Assembly: GCF_963667735.1 (NCBI RefSeq)
Contig: NZ_OY763919.1
Location: 2,605,539-2,669,538 of the forward strand
DNA from: an uncultured Methanoregula sp.
GTDB taxonomy: Archaea > Halobacteriota > Methanomicrobia > Methanomicrobiales > Methanospirillaceae
Reading direction: 5' to 3'
DNA: 64,000 bases
The notes below the pieces were generated by a model. It had not been told where the DNA came from and ran no database searches. It worked only from the letters and a program-made list of their open reading frames with translations. Below, piece by piece: positions 25,933-34,930 of the stretch. Position 1 is the first letter of the stretch. Each line of letters begins with the position of its first letter. The translations under genes were made by a program, and so were the position numbers.

Positions 25933-26388
25933 ATGAAGGATCACTGGATTGTAGTATTATTGATCATGATCGGTGCAGCACTTTTCGCACCGGCAGTATC
26001 GGCACAGATTGTTGAAGAGAAAGAGGGGTACGTTGTATCCACTGCGGATGATATCGCAAAAGGGGACCAGCTGGCCAGGATATCGTCGCTGGTATCCAGC
26101 TCTATCAGCCAGGGACAATTACATTCGTATTCACGGTACGTATATTCCGGAACAACATCGATCATATCCGATCTCAACTGGGGGGATACGACAGATTCGA
26201 TCTCGCTCACCCTTGTTGCACCGGATATAACCCTTGGCCCCTATTACGACAGCGCCGATGGCTGGACCGATGGCAGGATTTACCTCAGTGTTTCAAAATC
26301 ATCCGGGCTTCCCCAGGGCACCTGGTGGAACAGGGTCTATGGATCCCAGGTTACAGGTTCCCAGGCTTACACATTCGAATCATTCTGA
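25933..26388 (+). CDS. Secreted protein, partner of the membrane wHTH regulator
   Basis: 151 residues. A Sec signal peptide (IVVLLIMIGAALFAPAVSA, cleavage near residue 24) is followed by a short motif EGYVVSTADDIAKG. The rest is a beta-rich domain with aromatic-rich segments (LHSYSRYVYSG, DSADGWTDGRIYLSVSKS, GTWWNRVYGSQ). No catalytic motif is seen. The next gene starts 46 bases later and encodes a protein with a related post-signal motif (GGYVVRPATPD). The pair is probably one operon: an extracellular component plus a membrane-bound transcription factor. Confidence 0.7.
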   Translation: MKDHWIVVLLIMIGAALFAPAVSAQIVEEKEGYVVSTADDIAKGDQLARISSLVSSSISQGQLHSYSRYVYSGTTSIISDLNWGDTTDSISLTLVAPDITLGPYYDSADGWTDGRIYLSVSKSSGLPQGTWWNRVYGSQVTGSQAYTFESF

Positions 26389-26434
26389 TCAAAAACAGAA
26401 ACCTCATCATCTCAAAATGGTGAAAATTGCAGTA

Positions 26435-27217
26435 ATGAGTAAACGGGTTTTATTCGTTGCTGTAATTTTTCTCCTCTTCGGGTGCGCCGCGATACTTCCC
26501 GTTTCAGCAGATACCGGCGGATACGTTGTGAGGCCTGCAACTCCCGATATGGTGCACGGGCCGTCCCAGGAACTTGCCCGCGTCCCTCTCTGGGAGCACC
26601 CGCCCCGGGTACTGGCGATTTACCTGGCACTCTTCCTCTCCCCGTTTCTTGTATACCCCGTCGAGATCTTTTTTCTCCTGAAACTCTTTTCCTATCTGGG
26701 ATATAGAAAAATTGCACGGAAGAATGTTCTTGAAAATTCTTCGAGAAGCGTAATCTTCCATTATATCCGGGAGAGTCCCGGTACAGACTTCTCAGAGATC
26801 TCCCGGGAGACCGGAGTTTCAATAAATACCCTCCGGTATCATCTCGCAGTCCTGAAACTCACCAATAAGATCACCGCGCTCGAAACCACAAGGAATGCCA
26901 GGTATTACGAGAACTCGGGCTCTTATCCGGTGATGGAGCAGAAAATCCTGAAATATCTTCGCAATAAACCGACCAGGACTCTCCTGCAGAGCGTTAAGGA
27001 GAAACCATGTCAGACCCGGGTAGAACTTGAGACTGCAATGGGCATTTCCGGTCCCGGGGTGAGCTGGCATATACGCCGGTTGTCTGATGATGGGATCATT
27101 ACGAATACGAAAGTCGGCAGGAATAACCATTATGAACTCAACCCGGACGTGATTCCCCATCTGGATAAATATCTTCCAATGTGCCTTGAGGATCCCGACA
27201 AGGAGAAGAACAGCTGA
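26435..27217 (+). CDS. Membrane-anchored regulator with two winged-helix domains
   Basis: 260 residues from the ATG at 26435, with GGTG 12 bases upstream; the ATG at 26417 is an alternative. A signal or first membrane segment (VLFVAVIFLLFGCAAILPVSA) leads to a short external loop of about 45 residues, then a second membrane helix (VLAIYLALFLSPFLVYPVEIFFLL). The cytoplasmic part has two winged-helix domains: one with TDFSEISRETGVSINTLRYHLAVL (read in pieces FSEISRETGVS and INTLRYHLAVL), and one with TRVELETAMGISGPGVSWHI. This one-component design lets an outside signal reach DNA directly. The signal and targets are unknown. Confidence 0.8.
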   Translation: MSKRVLFVAVIFLLFGCAAILPVSADTGGYVVRPATPDMVHGPSQELARVPLWEHPPRVLAIYLALFLSPFLVYPVEIFFLLKLFSYLGYRKIARKNVLENSSRSVIFHYIRESPGTDFSEISRETGVSINTLRYHLAVLKLTNKITALETTRNARYYENSGSYPVMEQKILKYLRNKPTRTLLQSVKEKPCQTRVELETAMGISGPGVSWHIRRLSDDGIITNTKVGRNNHYELNPDVIPHLDKYLPMCLEDPDKEKNS

Positions 27218-27458
27218 TTGTATCGGTACGATCCGGGTTTTAAAAAATAAACGGAGGGGGGGTTGGCACGGGACCCCCCATGCACGCGGGGCCGGATGGG
27301 TTCTGAAATTTTCCCGGAAGATGTCATTCGATCCGGCAGATCCGGACTAATAACGGTACTTGCGTTAAGAAATGACTATCCGTGACATTCAATGGCGCGT
27401 ACTGGTTCTCAGCATTGGCCTGTGTGTGGGTAAAAAAGAAAATTATGTGTCAGGGATT

Positions 27459-29522
27459 TTATAACAGTCCCGGCGCTTTTACCCGGAACTTCTGCCAGAG
27501 CACACGTCCTACGACACGGTAGGTGTAGTCCAGTTCTTCGAAACTGGGGATGTCGTGCTCTTTTAACATCTCCCGGCCCGTGTTCATCGAGTCTCCTCCG
27601 AGCAGGGTAGCAACGAGACGGTTCTGGGTCATACCCGAGAACTTGAGGATCTGTTTTGCGATCTGTTCTGACGTGAGGACCAGGTTCGGGAACGTGATGA
27701 TGAACGCGATATCCCAGAGATCCTCGTGCTTGGCGAGAACTGAGAACGTCTTCTCGAACCGTTTCTCGCTTGCATCGCCGAGCAGGTCGATCGGGTTGCC
27801 CTTGTTCCAGAATTCGGGGAGGAACTCGTTCATCTCATCGATGACCTCTTTTGGCAGGTCAACGATCTCGACACCGTACCGCTCTGCATAGTCAGAGGAG
27901 AGCACAGCGTACCCGCCGGCGTTTGTTATGATGACGGCCCGCTTGCCTTTCGGATACCGTTTCGGGTGGGCGAGCATCTGGGCGGCGAGGAACGCACCGG
28001 TCAGGGTGTGAACTGCAATGACACCGGATTTCCGGAAGGCTTCCATATACACATCATAGGATCCGGAGAGTGAACCCGTGTGCGAAGATGCGGCAGCCTG
28101 GCCCCTGCGGGAGGAACCCGCCTTGATTGCAATGACCGGTTTGATCTTGGCCACTTCCGAGACAACTTCCATGAAACCCTTGCCATCGGTAATCTGTTCG
28201 ATGTAGAGGATGATGGCTTTGGTCTTCTCGTCCTTGCCAACGTACCGGATGTAATCAAGGAAATCAAGATCGGACTGGTTGCCCACCGAAATGACGTTCG
28301 AGAACCCGATGTTTTTCGCCAGACTCCAGTCAACAACGGTGTTGATGATGGCGCCACTCTGGGAGATGAACGCGATGTTGCCGGGCTTGGGTGACTGGTG
28401 GACGTAGGTTGTGTCGATCCCCCGCGGGGGGATGATGACCCCAAGACAGTTAGGTCCGATGATGCGGGTCCCGTTCCTCTTTGCGATCTCAAGAACCCGG
28501 TCTTCCAGCGCTTTTCCGCCCTCGCCCATCTCCTTGAAACCGGCGGTGATGATGACGGCCATGGGAACACCTTTTGCCCCACATTCTGCGATGACGGCCG
28601 GAACATGGATTGCGGGAACCGTGATAACAGCGAGATCAACCGGTGCCGGTATAGCGGTGATGGACGGGTATGCCTTAAGACCCTGAATCTCGCTTCTCTT
28701 GTTGTTGACCGGGTAGAGCTGGCCGGGGAAGTGGAGCAGGTTGTGCATGACGGCATACCCCATCTTCGATGAATCCTGTGATGCACCGACAACGGCAATC
28801 GAGCGGGGGTTGAAGTATTCCATCGGAACCGGTACCCGTGCGATCTTTTCAATAACCTTTATGTCATCGTTCACAATGACACGTGCATCGACAGCACAGG
28901 CCCCGCTCTCGTAGAGCCGGATCGGGTTGATATCAAATTCCACGACCTGCTCGTTCTCTTCGAAAAAGCGGGCAACGTTTGAGATGATCCGGACCAGTTC
29001 TTCTTCATCGCGGGGCTTGGCGCCGCGGTAACCGGCAATCAGGGGATACGCGTTGATCTCCTTGATCATCTGACGGATCTCTTCTTCGGTGATGGGCAGG
29101 ATCCGGAGCGTCACGTCTTTCATGAGCTCGACCATGGTCCCGCCCATGCCAAAGGTGATGACCTTGCCAAAGGCTGGATCTGTCCGTCCCCCGATGATCA
29201 GTTCGAGGCCAGGCTCGGCCTGCTGCTCGACAATGACGCCTTCGACATGGGCATCGGGGTTGTAGGCTTTCGCGCCGTCAATGATCTTGGTGAACGCACC
29301 AAGGGCGGCTTTCCTGCTCCCGATACCGACAATCACACCGCCGGCATCGCTCTTGTGGACGATCTGGGGCGAGATGATCTTCATAACTACCGGGCAGCCC
29401 ATACGTTCGGCGGCATGTGCTGCATCTTCCCCGCTCTTTACTATCTGGTACTCGGGTACCGGAAGATCGTATTTCCTGAGAATATCATATCCTTCTGCTT
29501 CACTCAACATTTTCTGGGTCAC
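27459..29522 (-). CDS. ADP-forming acetate--CoA ligase, fused beta-alpha subunits
   Basis: 687 residues from a GTG at 29522 with an ideal GAGGTG five bases upstream; the ATG at 29510 lacks such a site. Residues about 1-230 are the ATP-grasp (beta) domain, with VVMKIISPQIVHKSDAGGV and FGMGGTMVELMKDV. Residues about 240-370 are a CoA-binding Rossmann domain (YFNPRSIAVVGAS). The remainder is the succinyl-CoA-ligase-like domain with the phospho-acceptor His in SSHTGSLSGS. The enzyme interconverts acetyl-CoA (or another acyl-CoA), ADP and phosphate with acetate and ATP. The beta-alpha order is reversed from the alpha-beta order of many fused homologues. It is divergent from acs, so this locus holds both acetate-activating routes. 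Confidence 0.9.
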   Translation of the reverse strand: MTQKMLSEAEGYDILRKYDLPVPEYQIVKSGEDAAHAAERMGCPVVMKIISPQIVHKSDAGGVIVGIGSRKAALGAFTKIIDGAKAYNPDAHVEGVIVEQQAEPGLELIIGGRTDPAFGKVITFGMGGTMVELMKDVTLRILPITEEEIRQMIKEINAYPLIAGYRGAKPRDEEELVRIISNVARFFEENEQVVEFDINPIRLYESGACAVDARVIVNDDIKVIEKIARVPVPMEYFNPRSIAVVGASQDSSKMGYAVMHNLLHFPGQLYPVNNKRSEIQGLKAYPSITAIPAPVDLAVITVPAIHVPAVIAECGAKGVPMAVIITAGFKEMGEGGKALEDRVLEIAKRNGTRIIGPNCLGVIIPPRGIDTTYVHQSPKPGNIAFISQSGAIINTVVDWSLAKNIGFSNVISVGNQSDLDFLDYIRYVGKDEKTKAIILYIEQITDGKGFMEVVSEVAKIKPVIAIKAGSSRRGQAAASSHTGSLSGSYDVYMEAFRKSGVIAVHTLTGAFLAAQMLAHPKRYPKGKRAVIITNAGGYAVLSSDYAERYGVEIVDLPKEVIDEMNEFLPEFWNKGNPIDLLGDASEKRFEKTFSVLAKHEDLWDIAFIITFPNLVLTSEQIAKQILKFSGMTQNRLVATLLGGDSMNTGREMLKEHDIPSFEELDYTYRVVGRVLWQKFRVKAPGLL

Positions 29523-29756
29523 GGATTCACCTCGATTCTGTCTGATCTGGTTCCCTTTTTGGGAAGATGTATTAATTTTGTTGGTGAATGCGTGCAGAAG
29601 GGTTCGACCGAACAAGACTCATGCCCGCACTCAGGTTTTTTTAAAAAATTTGGTATGACACAATTTAAACATTCTGCAATTGTCGAATTCTGCTTCGGCA
29701 TCAAACGGTGACCGAAACGGGCGATTTTGGACATTCAGACTAAAAGATTAAGTTAA

Positions 29757-29774
29757 ATTATCATTATTGATAAT
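29757..29774. promoter_or_regulatory. Perfect palindrome upstream of acs
   Basis: ATTATCA-TTAT-TGATAAT: seven-base arms around a four-base centre, 18 bases before the acs start and just upstream of its AGGAG ribosome binding site (29782-29786). It is AT-rich and could be an operator covering the promoter/start region or a leader hairpin. The binding protein is unknown. Confidence 0.5.
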
Positions 29775-29792
29775 GTAGATTAGGAGCACTCT

Positions 29793-31688
29793 ATGCAAGA
29801 GAGCGCGGATTTGAAACACGAAATCAAGTACTATACGCCTGATCCCTCCTACCGCACGAACAGCTGGATGGGGGATTACAGCTGGGCCTATAATGAGTTT
29901 CTTAAAGACCCCGAGGCGTTCTGGGCAAAGATCGCAAAAAAACTCCACTGGTTCACCGAATGGGATCAAGTTCGGGAATGGAACTATCCTTATGCAAAAT
30001 GGTTCCTCAATGGCAAGACCAATATAACCTACAATTGTCTTGACCGCCACGTTGTTGGGAAAAACCGGAACAAAGTCGCTCTTATCTGGAAGGGTGAGAC
30101 CGACGATGAAGAGCGGGTTTATACCTACCGGCAGCTCCTCCGCGAAGTAAACCGGTTTGCCAATGGCCTCAAAAATCTGGGGGTTACGAAAGGCGACCGG
30201 GTCTGCATCTATATGCCGATGATTCCCGAACAGGTCATCGCCATGCTTGCCTGCGCCAGAATCGGGGCCGTCCACAGTGTTGTATTCGGGGGGTACGGGG
30301 CGGCCGCACTCAACCAGCGGATCGTGGGTGCCGGTGCCAAGGTGGTAATTACCGCCGATATGGCCGTTCGCCGGGGCAAATCCATCCCGCTCAAACATGT
30401 GATTGAAGAAGCGATCATCCATGCACCTACGGTCGAACATCTTATCGTCCTGCGCAGGGAGCTTGGCAGGCCGGTTGAGATCCACAGCGAGATGGAACTT
30501 GATTTCTATGAGGTTGTCAAGGAAGCATCACCCGAGTGTCCGGCAGAAGTGATGGACTCCGAAGATCCGATGTTCATCCTGTACACGAGCGGAACCACCG
30601 GTGCCCCGAAAGGTATCGTTCACACCTGCGGCGGGTATATGGTCGGGGTCTATTATACAACCAAATACATCTTTGACCTAAAAGAGAGCGATGTGTACTG
30701 GTGCACGGCCGACCCCGGCTGGATCACCGGTCACTCGTATGTAGTCTACGGCCCCCTGCTTGTTGGCGGAACGATCCTCATCTCTGAGAACACGCCGGAT
30801 TATCCGGATCCTGGCATCTGGTGGAAGATGGTCGAGGAATACGGGGTCAGCATCCTCTATACAGCGCCGACTGCAATCCGGATGTTCATGAAACTCGGTC
30901 GCGAATGGCCGGACAAATACAATCTCAGCACTCTCCGGATCCTCGGATCGGTCGGAGAGCCGCTCAATCCCGAAGCCTTCGAATGGTTCTATCACGTGAT
31001 CGGCCGGAGCAAATGCCCTATCGTTGACACCTGGTGGCAGACCGAGACGGGCATGCACATGATCACAACCGTTCTCGGGGAGCCGATGCGTCCGGGTTTT
31101 GCCGGAAAGTCTATACCCGGCGTTGTTGCCGATGTCGTGGACAAGGACGGGAAGAGTGTCGAGCCCGGCAAAAGCGGTCTTTTAGTGATAAAGGAGCCCT
31201 GGCCGTCCATGATGCGGGCCGTCTATAACGACGATGCCCGGTACCGCAAATACTGGGAGACAATCCCCAACTGTTACACCGTGGGGGACCTGGCGATAAA
31301 AGCAACAGACGGGAATATCATGGTGATTGGACGTTCCGATGACCTGATCGTTGTTGCCGGTCACAATATCGGTACTGCGGAAGTCGAAAGCGCACTTGTA
31401 TCCCATAAGGCGGTAGCAGAAGCAGCTGTTATCGGCAAGCCGGATCCCCTCAAGGGAAATATCATCAAGGCGTTCGTCATGCTCCGGCTCGGCCATGCGC
31501 CCAGTGACCGTCTGAAAAACGAGCTCACTTACCACGTGCGCATCACCCTTGGCCCCATTGCCATGCCTTCGGAGATCGAATTTGTCGAGACCCTTCCAAA
31601 GACGCGGAGCGGGAAAATCGTCCGACGGGTTCTCAAGGCAAAGGAGATGGGCATGGATCCGGGGGATGTCTCGACCCTGGATGAGTGA
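29793..31688 (+). CDS. acs: Acetyl-CoA synthetase (AMP-forming)
   Basis: 631 residues, typical Acs length, with an AGGAG ribosome binding site. It converts acetate, ATP and CoA to acetyl-CoA, AMP and PPi. Motifs are the P-loop-like [11 protein letters not shown] (near 265), WWQTETGM (near 413), the GRSDD hinge (near 512) and the C-terminal [11 protein letters not shown]. The lysine of this last motif is essential for adenylation and is the known acetylation site in bacterial Acs. The gene is divergent from the ADP-forming ligase. In a hydrogenotrophic methanogen it would serve acetate assimilation. Confidence 0.94.
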   Translation: MQESADLKHEIKYYTPDPSYRTNSWMGDYSWAYNEFLKDPEAFWAKIAKKLHWFTEWDQVREWNYPYAKWFLNGKTNITYNCLDRHVVGKNRNKVALIWKGETDDEERVYTYRQLLREVNRFANGLKNLGVTKGDRVCIYMPMIPEQVIAMLACARIGAVHSVVFGGYGAAALNQRIVGAGAKVVITADMAVRRGKSIPLKHVIEEAIIHAPTVEHLIVLRRELGRPVEIHSEMELDFYEVVKEASPECPAEVMDSEDPMFILYTSGTTGAPKGIVHTCGGYMVGVYYTTKYIFDLKESDVYWCTADPGWITGHSYVVYGPLLVGGTILISENTPDYPDPGIWWKMVEEYGVSILYTAPTAIRMFMKLGREWPDKYNLSTLRILGSVGEPLNPEAFEWFYHVIGRSKCPIVDTWWQTETGMHMITTVLGEPMRPGFAGKSIPGVVADVVDKDGKSVEPGKSGLLVIKEPWPSMMRAVYNDDARYRKYWETIPNCYTVGDLAIKATDGNIMVIGRSDDLIVVAGHNIGTAEVESALVSHKAVAEAAVIGKPDPLKGNIIKAFVMLRLGHAPSDRLKNELTYHVRITLGPIAMPSEIEFVETLPKTRSGKIVRRVLKAKEMGMDPGDVSTLDE

Positions 31689-32199
31689 TCAGTACTGGAA
31701 TCAATATTCATCCCCTCCCCATTTTACGATATAGTAATTGTTGATATTAATTCGGTAAAATCTGTAATTCTCAGGTGAGGGGTCAACCGGATCTTATCCG
31801 GTTCCAATCTCTTTTTCAAGACGAAATTCCCCGGTATGCCTGGTTTGTATATTCTCCGTTTTACTTTCGGCATATCCGGGTTTAAGACCTGATAATAAAA
31901 ACCGGCCGATTTGGGACCTGGTGGGACTGAAACCACCGGGATCCCCCTATGGCAGAAACCCAAAAAAAGGTATTCTTTTCCTGTGCAGAATCGCCCACCA
32001 ATTATGAGGATGGAATAACGAACCGGACGGTTCTGTGGCACTCCAATCCGGCACCGGTTTTAAACGATGCTTTTTTATATGGCCCCCTCCCTTTCCTTAT
32101 ATACTAAATAAAGGGATGTTTGGGAGAACAGAGCGGGATCTTTTTCCGCCCGGCTTCAAAAACGCCCGAAAACAACTCAAACCTCAGGTGATAACGAAT
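31689..32199. other. Intergenic region: acs terminator candidate and tbp promoter
   Basis: 511 bases between acs and tbp. A stem-loop AACCGGAT-CTT-ATCCGGTT (31785-31803) followed by CTCTTTTTC could terminate acs transcription. A second small hairpin (GGTGG...CCACC) lies near 31920. TATA-like TTTATATGG (32074-32082) and CTTATATAC (about 32096) precede tbp. A tRNA was looked for by eye and not found, and no convincing gene is seen. Confidence 0.5.
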
Positions 32200-32760
32200 A
32201 TGAAGGTCAGGCCAGAAGACTCCCTTAAGATCGAAAATATCGTTGCCTCAGCAAAGGTGACTGATTATCTGGATCTACCCGCACTCGCATCCCAGATCGA
32301 GGGTGCTGAATATAATAAGAAGCGGTTTCCCGGTGTCGTTCTCCGGATGCAGGATCCCAAGATCGCAGCCCTTGTTTTTGGTTCCGGCAAAGTTGTACTG
32401 ACTGGTGCCAAGAGCATTGACAGCCTGAGCAAGGGACTCAACATCCTTGGCGGGCTTCTGCGCAAGCAGGGAATCGATATCCCCAAGAAACTGGATTACA
32501 AGATCCAGAATATCGTGACTTCGGCAGATCTTGCAACGGCGATAAATCTCAACAAGATTGCCGTTGGTTTCAATCTGGACCGGATTGAGTACGAGCCCGA
32601 GCAGTTCCCCGGTCTTGTTTACCGGCTCGATGTGCCAAAAGTCGTCGTGCTCCTCTTTGGATCGGGAAAACTCATCATTACCGGTGGCAAGGAACCTGAA
32701 GATGCAAAGAAAGCCGTAGTCAAGATCCTCTCCGATCTCAGAAGTCTCGGACTTCTCTGA
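32200..32760 (+). CDS. tbp: TATA-box-binding protein
   Basis: 186 residues, the usual archaeal TBP length, made of two imperfect direct repeats. Repeat 1 contains IENIVASAKV and FPGVVLRMQDPKIAALVFGS; repeat 2 contains IQNIVTSADL and FPGLVYRLDVPKVVVLLFGS. The protein forms the saddle that binds TATA promoters and recruits TFB and RNA polymerase. An AGGTGAT ribosome binding site precedes the ATG at 32200. The short acidic C-terminal tail of some archaeal TBPs is absent. Confidence 0.97.
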   Translation: MKVRPEDSLKIENIVASAKVTDYLDLPALASQIEGAEYNKKRFPGVVLRMQDPKIAALVFGSGKVVLTGAKSIDSLSKGLNILGGLLRKQGIDIPKKLDYKIQNIVTSADLATAINLNKIAVGFNLDRIEYEPEQFPGLVYRLDVPKVVVLLFGSGKLIITGGKEPEDAKKAVVKILSDLRSLGLL

Positions 32761-32931
32761 TTTTTCCCGGCTGACTCTGCATGGCAGAGTGCATGTGCTG
32801 TCGGCCCCTGATATGGGATTTAATATTGTATTTAAAATATATGGGTATTGCTTGACAATAAGAGTGCCTATATATCATAGTCTCAATAAATGTAAGTGTA
32901 AGATTCAGAGAAAATTTACTGGATGTGATGC

Positions 32932-33306
32932 ATGAGAACTGAGAACGTAATGTACTTTACCGAGAAGGAGGAAGAATTTGCCAACCTTCTCATTGAGATC
33001 GGGACAAAACGGAATGTCGCAAAAGTGCTGGTGTTCCTGGCAAACACGCCGGAAGCTACCTCACGCGCCATCGAACGCGGCACCGATCTCCGCCAGCCTG
33101 AGGTCAGCATCGCTATGCGCTACTTAATCGAGCAGAACTGGATTACAAGTAGGGAGAGCAAGGCCGAGAGCAAAGGACGCCCGGTCAAGATCTACGAACT
33201 TGCAAAACCGATCCATGAGATCATGGACAGCATCGAGAAAGAGAAGAAGAAAGAGGCGACCAACCAGCTCGCCCTTGTTCAGAAATTACGGGATTACATC
33301 AGGTGA
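32932..33306 (+). CDS. Winged-helix transcriptional regulator (TrmB/ArsR-like)
   Basis: 124 residues. The central winged helix is clear: KVLVFLANTPEATSRAIERGTD, then a recognition helix in RQPEVSIAMRYLIEQNWI and a wing with SKGRPVKIYELAKP. A charged helix (SIEKEKKKEATNQLALVQKL) closes the protein and may dimerise. This arrangement is common in small methanogen regulators of the TrmB/ArsR superfamily; the target genes are unknown. Upstream are strong AT tracts (TATTTAAAATATAT near 32830 and CCTATATATCATAG near 32870). Its 3' end overlaps the end of rpiA by 21 bases, tail to tail. Confidence 0.85.
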   Translation: MRTENVMYFTEKEEEFANLLIEIGTKRNVAKVLVFLANTPEATSRAIERGTDLRQPEVSIAMRYLIEQNWITSRESKAESKGRPVKIYELAKPIHEIMDSIEKEKKKEATNQLALVQKLRDYIR

Positions 33307-33999
33307 TGTAAGTACCCTGCACTTTTTTTCGCTTCCGACAATCACGGTTGTCTTATCCATAAAATTACAGAAGAGCCCGCTCTCTACAACCCCGGGGATA
33401 TCTGCTATTGCCATCTCCAGTGCCCGCGGATCGCCAATCTCCATGAATTTGCAGTCGATAACAAAATTCCCGTTATCGGATATGACCGGGCCGTCTTTCT
33501 TGACCGCTTCACGGATAACCGGGACACAGCCGAGCGCCCTGAGCTGGTTCATGACTGACCGGGCTGCAAAAGGAAGAACTTCCACAGGAACCGGGGCTGC
33601 GAGGCGGTTTACGACCTTCTGTTCGTCAACCACCACCACGAATTCGAGTGCAGCTGCCGCAACGCATTTCTCCCGGGTATGAGCGGCTCCCCGGCCTTTG
33701 ATCAAATGAAATTTCGGATCCACTTCATCTGCCCCATCGATGGCAATCTCGATCACCGGGTGATCATCGAGAGTTGTCAGCGGGATGCCATATTCGCGTG
33801 CCCGCATTGCCGTCTGGTACGATGTGGGTATGCCCTGGACCCGGAGGCCTTCCCGGACCCTGACTCCCAGCCGCTCTATCATATAATAGACGGTCGAGCC
33901 GGTGCCAAGACCCACAACACTGCCGTCCTCCACCATATCGGCTGCCTTATGTCCTGCTTCCTGTTTGGCGGAAGCAAGTTTTTGCGCTTTTTCGTCCAT
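33286..33999 (-). CDS. rpiA: Ribose-5-phosphate isomerase A
   Basis: 237 residues from the ATG at 33999; the frame extends to 34026, but a TATA-like TTTTAATTAT near 34030 makes the inner start more likely. It interconverts ribose 5-phosphate and ribulose 5-phosphate, needed for nucleotide synthesis. RpiA motifs are VGLGTGSTVYYMIERL (phosphate binding), EIAIDGADEVD with the catalytic Asp, and LIKGRGAAHTREK with the conserved Lys. The gene converges with the upstream regulator gene. Confidence 0.95.
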   Translation of the reverse strand: MDEKAQKLASAKQEAGHKAADMVEDGSVVGLGTGSTVYYMIERLGVRVREGLRVQGIPTSYQTAMRAREYGIPLTTLDDHPVIEIAIDGADEVDPKFHLIKGRGAAHTREKCVAAAALEFVVVVDEQKVVNRLAAPVPVEVLPFAARSVMNQLRALGCVPVIREAVKKDGPVISDNGNFVIDCKFMEIGDPRALEMAIADIPGVVESGLFCNFMDKTTVIVGSEKKCRVLTSPDVIP

Positions 34000-34069
34000 C
34001 AAAGTGATACTAATCAATGCCCGCATAATTAAAACTGGTGATATGAGCGCGGGATTGTTCCGGTAAAAA

Positions 34070-34849
34070 TTATAAAAACAGTTTCTTCATATCCTCGTGG
34101 GCGGCATGGGCTGTACAGTCAAGGGTAATGGGGGAGATGGAGACATTGCCTTTCCGGATCGCGTGGACATCGGTGCCCTCTTCAGCATCGTCGATGAGCG
34201 GCCCGTTGATCCAGAAGTACGGCCGGCCGCGGGGATCGAGCCGTTTCTCAACCCCGGTATGGAACAGTTTATGGGCAAGCCTTGTTACTTCATATCCGCC
34301 TTTGACCTCCGAGGGGATATTGACATTGATGACATCCGCGTTTGGACAGAATCCCCGTTCAAGCACGCGAGAGACAACGTCGCGGACAACCTTCTTTGCA
34401 GCATCGAACCCCTGGCCATGCGTCCTGGGATCATCGAACTTGTCTCCCTGATCCTCCACCTGGAGAGAGAACGCAATGCCCTTGACTCCCTGGTTTGATC
34501 CTTCGAGTGCTGCCCCGACCGTACCGGAGGTCATGATGGACTCAAACGAGAGGTTCTCCCCGATATTGATGCCGCTTACAATGAGGGTCGGGTTGAGTTT
34601 CAGCGCGTAAAGGCCGATGATCACCGAATCCGTGGGTTTTCCGGCAACGGACCAGGCCCGCTCTCCATTGATAAGGATCTGGTTTGTCCGCAGGGGCTCG
34701 AAGATCGAGATCGACCGGCCGACCGCGCTCTGCTGGGTTGCGGGGGCGACCACGGTCACATCGGCAATAGGCCTGAGCGCGTCGTACGCGGCCCAGAGCC
34801 CTGTGGAACTCACGCCGTCATCATTGGTCAGCAGGATCGAAGGTCTCAT
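34070..34849 (-). CDS. surE: 5'/3'-nucleotidase SurE
   Basis: 259 residues. SurE signature elements are the N-terminal ILLTNDDGVSSTG with the metal-binding Asp pair, VVAPATQQSAVGRSI, and LIVSGINIGENL with the conserved Asn. The enzyme removes phosphate from nucleoside monophosphates and related substrates. It is a single gene, divergent from mfnD with an 81-base gap. Confidence 0.95.
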   Translation of the reverse strand: MRPSILLTNDDGVSSTGLWAAYDALRPIADVTVVAPATQQSAVGRSISIFEPLRTNQILINGERAWSVAGKPTDSVIIGLYALKLNPTLIVSGINIGENLSFESIMTSGTVGAALEGSNQGVKGIAFSLQVEDQGDKFDDPRTHGQGFDAAKKVVRDVVSRVLERGFCPNADVINVNIPSEVKGGYEVTRLAHKLFHTGVEKRLDPRGRPYFWINGPLIDDAEEGTDVHAIRKGNVSISPITLDCTAHAAHEDMKKLFL

Positions 34850-34930
34850 GTGTTTCCTCTATTGATGCCCTTTGCCAAAAAGGTCACCGATCGGATAGGG
34901 TAATTTTCCGGAAGAGCATAACATAGTGGG

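Noticed and set aside
31900..31960. Stem-loop with GGTGG/CCACC that might be part of a tRNA
   Set aside because: No acceptor stem, no T-loop consensus and no anticodon arm could be placed around it.
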